Below are positions 6,605 to 7,638 of a DNA stretch of 7,638 bases, in pieces. Origin of the DNA: Planctomycetaceae bacterium (GTDB lineage Bacteria > Planctomycetota > Planctomycetia > Pirellulales > UBA1268); the NCBI GenBank assembly GCA_030616935.1, contig JAUWWJ010000069.1, positions 1 to 7,638 of the forward strand, read 5' to 3'. How positions within the stretch are numbered: position 1 is the stretch's first letter; each line of letters begins with the position of its first letter. Under the pieces are notes generated by a model. That model had not been told where the DNA came from and did not search any database. It was given only the letters and a program-made list of their open reading frames with translations. The translations under genes and the position numbers were made by a program.

Positions 6605-7487
6605 ATATTTCACCCAGAAGTTCACGAACAATTGTCCATACTCCATTCGTGGCAGAAGCGGCCGTCTGGCATACATCCTCACCATCTATGGGCTGCCTAT
6701 CCTCACAGTCAATTGAGTCTGCGAGATTCGTTACGACTGATGCTGCCACAACATGCATTCCAAAACTTCTGGCGACGATGACTTCTGGCACCGTTGACAT
6801 CCCGACAACATCGGCACCAAGCATCTTCAGCATCCGGTATTCTGCTCGGGTTTCATAGTTGGGACCAAGACAATAGGCATAAACACCGCGCCGACAGGAA
6901 TGACCAGCCACCTGTGCGGCACGGGTGGCCTTAGTTGACAGCAATTCATCATACACATGAGAACCGTTTGTTTTCAGATACTCTGCAGACAACGTATTCC
7001 GGACAAAATCAATATGGTCGTTCAGAACAACAATCTCACCAACCACGAGATCTGACGTCAATCCTCCAGATGCATTGGTGAGAAGTACTTGCTCAATCCC
7101 TATCGCCGCAAAAAGTTCAATGCCCCGATAGAGCATTTCAACAGGCTGCCCCTCATATGCATGCACCCTACCCTGCAGCATCACCACTGACTGGTTCTCA
7201 ACATGGCCCCAAACCAGTCGGCCAGCATGACCTATGGCCGTTGCTGATGGAAGCCATCCAAGTTCAGAAAAGTCGACAGTTCTTTTGTCTTCAAGATGAT
7301 CGACCAACGACCCCATGCCTGTACCAAGTACGATGCCAAGACATGGCTTTGTTGCGAGAGGAGCACTGTCCTCAAATCCGGTATGAAGAACCTTTCTCGC
7401 GATATCTGTGGCAGCATGTGAAGGGACCGGTTGCCGTGCACCAGTCCGCTGTTCACCATCTTGTATGCGTTCGAAGATTTCTACCAT
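6603..7487 (-). CDS. Purine nucleoside phosphorylase, trimeric (PNP/MTAP) type
   Basis: Cleaves purine nucleosides with phosphate to free base and ribose-1-phosphate in the cytosol. In the 294-residue product, GTGMG (55-59) replaces the usual phosphate loop GSGLG, and GHAGRLVWG (86-94) gives the phosphate-binding His. GRVHAYEG (106-113) matches human GRFHMYEG with Tyr111 and Glu112 at the positions of Tyr88 and Glu89. TNASGGL (137-143), GPNYETRAE (208-216) with Tyr211 and Glu212 for Phe200 and Glu201, and GMSTVPEVIVAR (229-240) follow. Asn254 in VTN corresponds to human Asn243, which marks 6-oxopurine PNP rather than MTAP (Asp). The His that contacts the ribose 5'-hydroxyl (human His257) appears to be Gly269 in DGEDV. 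The N-terminus is about 20 residues longer than needed. An in-frame stop lies just upstream, so ATG 7487 is the longest start, but it has no visible ribosome binding site. It is the first recognised gene of the pair with surE. Confidence 0.93.
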   Translation of the reverse strand: MVEIFERIQDGEQRTGARQPVPSHAATDIARKVLHTGFEDSAPLATKPCLGIVLGTGMGSLVDHLEDKRTVDFSELGWLPSATAIGHAGRLVWGHVENQSVVMLQGRVHAYEGQPVEMLYRGIELFAAIGIEQVLLTNASGGLTSDLVVGEIVVLNDHIDFVRNTLSAEYLKTNGSHVYDELLSTKATRAAQVAGHSCRRGVYAYCLGPNYETRAEYRMLKMLGADVVGMSTVPEVIVARSFGMHVVAASVVTNLADSIDCEDRQPIDGEDVCQTAASATNGVWTIVRELLGEI

Positions 7488-7638
7488 AGTTTTTCAGAGC
7501 CCATTAGCGCCCGACGTTACCACAAAAATGCCTGCCATACTGCCACCCTTTGCGGCCTTTTCACGAAACACGTATCCTCGCGAGCAGAACGTCGGCGGCT
7601 TCCGGCAGGTGTGAACCGTTGGCCTCAAGAATATTTCA
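7488..7638. other. Right edge, no recognised gene
   Basis: The 151 bases upstream of PNP. On the minus strand one frame is open from the edge to a TGA at 7496-7494, six bases before the PNP start, which would fit the tail of a preceding operon gene; the 47 encoded residues include several Cys and Pro and match nothing I know. The other two minus frames are closed by stops. I see no RNA gene and no clear promoter for PNP. Confidence 0.35.

Noticed and set aside
1..7638. Mobile elements, CRISPR, tRNA, rRNA or riboswitch
   Set aside because: No spaced direct repeats, transposase or integrase-like frame, tRNA cloverleaf or structured leader was seen on either strand.

Overview
The window looks like ordinary chromosomal DNA from a Planctomycetota-type bacterium, roughly half G+C by eye. 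This assignment is inference. It rests on the planctomycete-like Dabb protein, the small exported protein with a CX4CH motif of the kind common in planctomycete secreted proteins, and the loose gene packing with frequent strand switches. There is no sign of a mobile element, phage, CRISPR array, rRNA or tRNA.

Layout, left to right: (1) the 3' part of a gene for a large protein of unknown function (+), cut by the left edge; (2) ndk, nucleoside diphosphate kinase (-); (3) a small exported protein with a cytochrome-like CX4CH motif (+); (4) a NUDIX hydrolase (-); (5) ftsH, the membrane-bound AAA+ zinc protease (+); (6) a Dabb-family small protein (+); (7) surE, 5'/3'-nucleotidase (-), preceded in its transcription direction by (8) a trimeric-type purine nucleoside phosphorylase (-). 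The last 150 bases hold no recognisable gene; one minus-strand frame is open to the edge but not convincing.

How the genes fit together: the four minus-strand genes all belong to nucleotide-related families (NDK, NUDIX, SurE, PNP), while the plus-strand genes are an envelope or secreted-type set plus FtsH and Dabb. PNP and SurE are a true translational pair: the PNP stop lies inside the SurE ribosome-binding region. They form a plausible salvage or degradation module in which SurE dephosphorylates a nucleoside monophosphate and PNP phosphorolyses the purine nucleoside. Three gene pairs are convergent and tightly packed, with gaps of 49 and 3 bases and one overlap of 4 bases in which the two stop codons share sequence.

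I did not find a previously undescribed multi-gene system. The items most worth a second look are the uncharacterised first gene, the CX4CH exported protein, and the apparent loss of the ribose-contacting histidine in the PNP.
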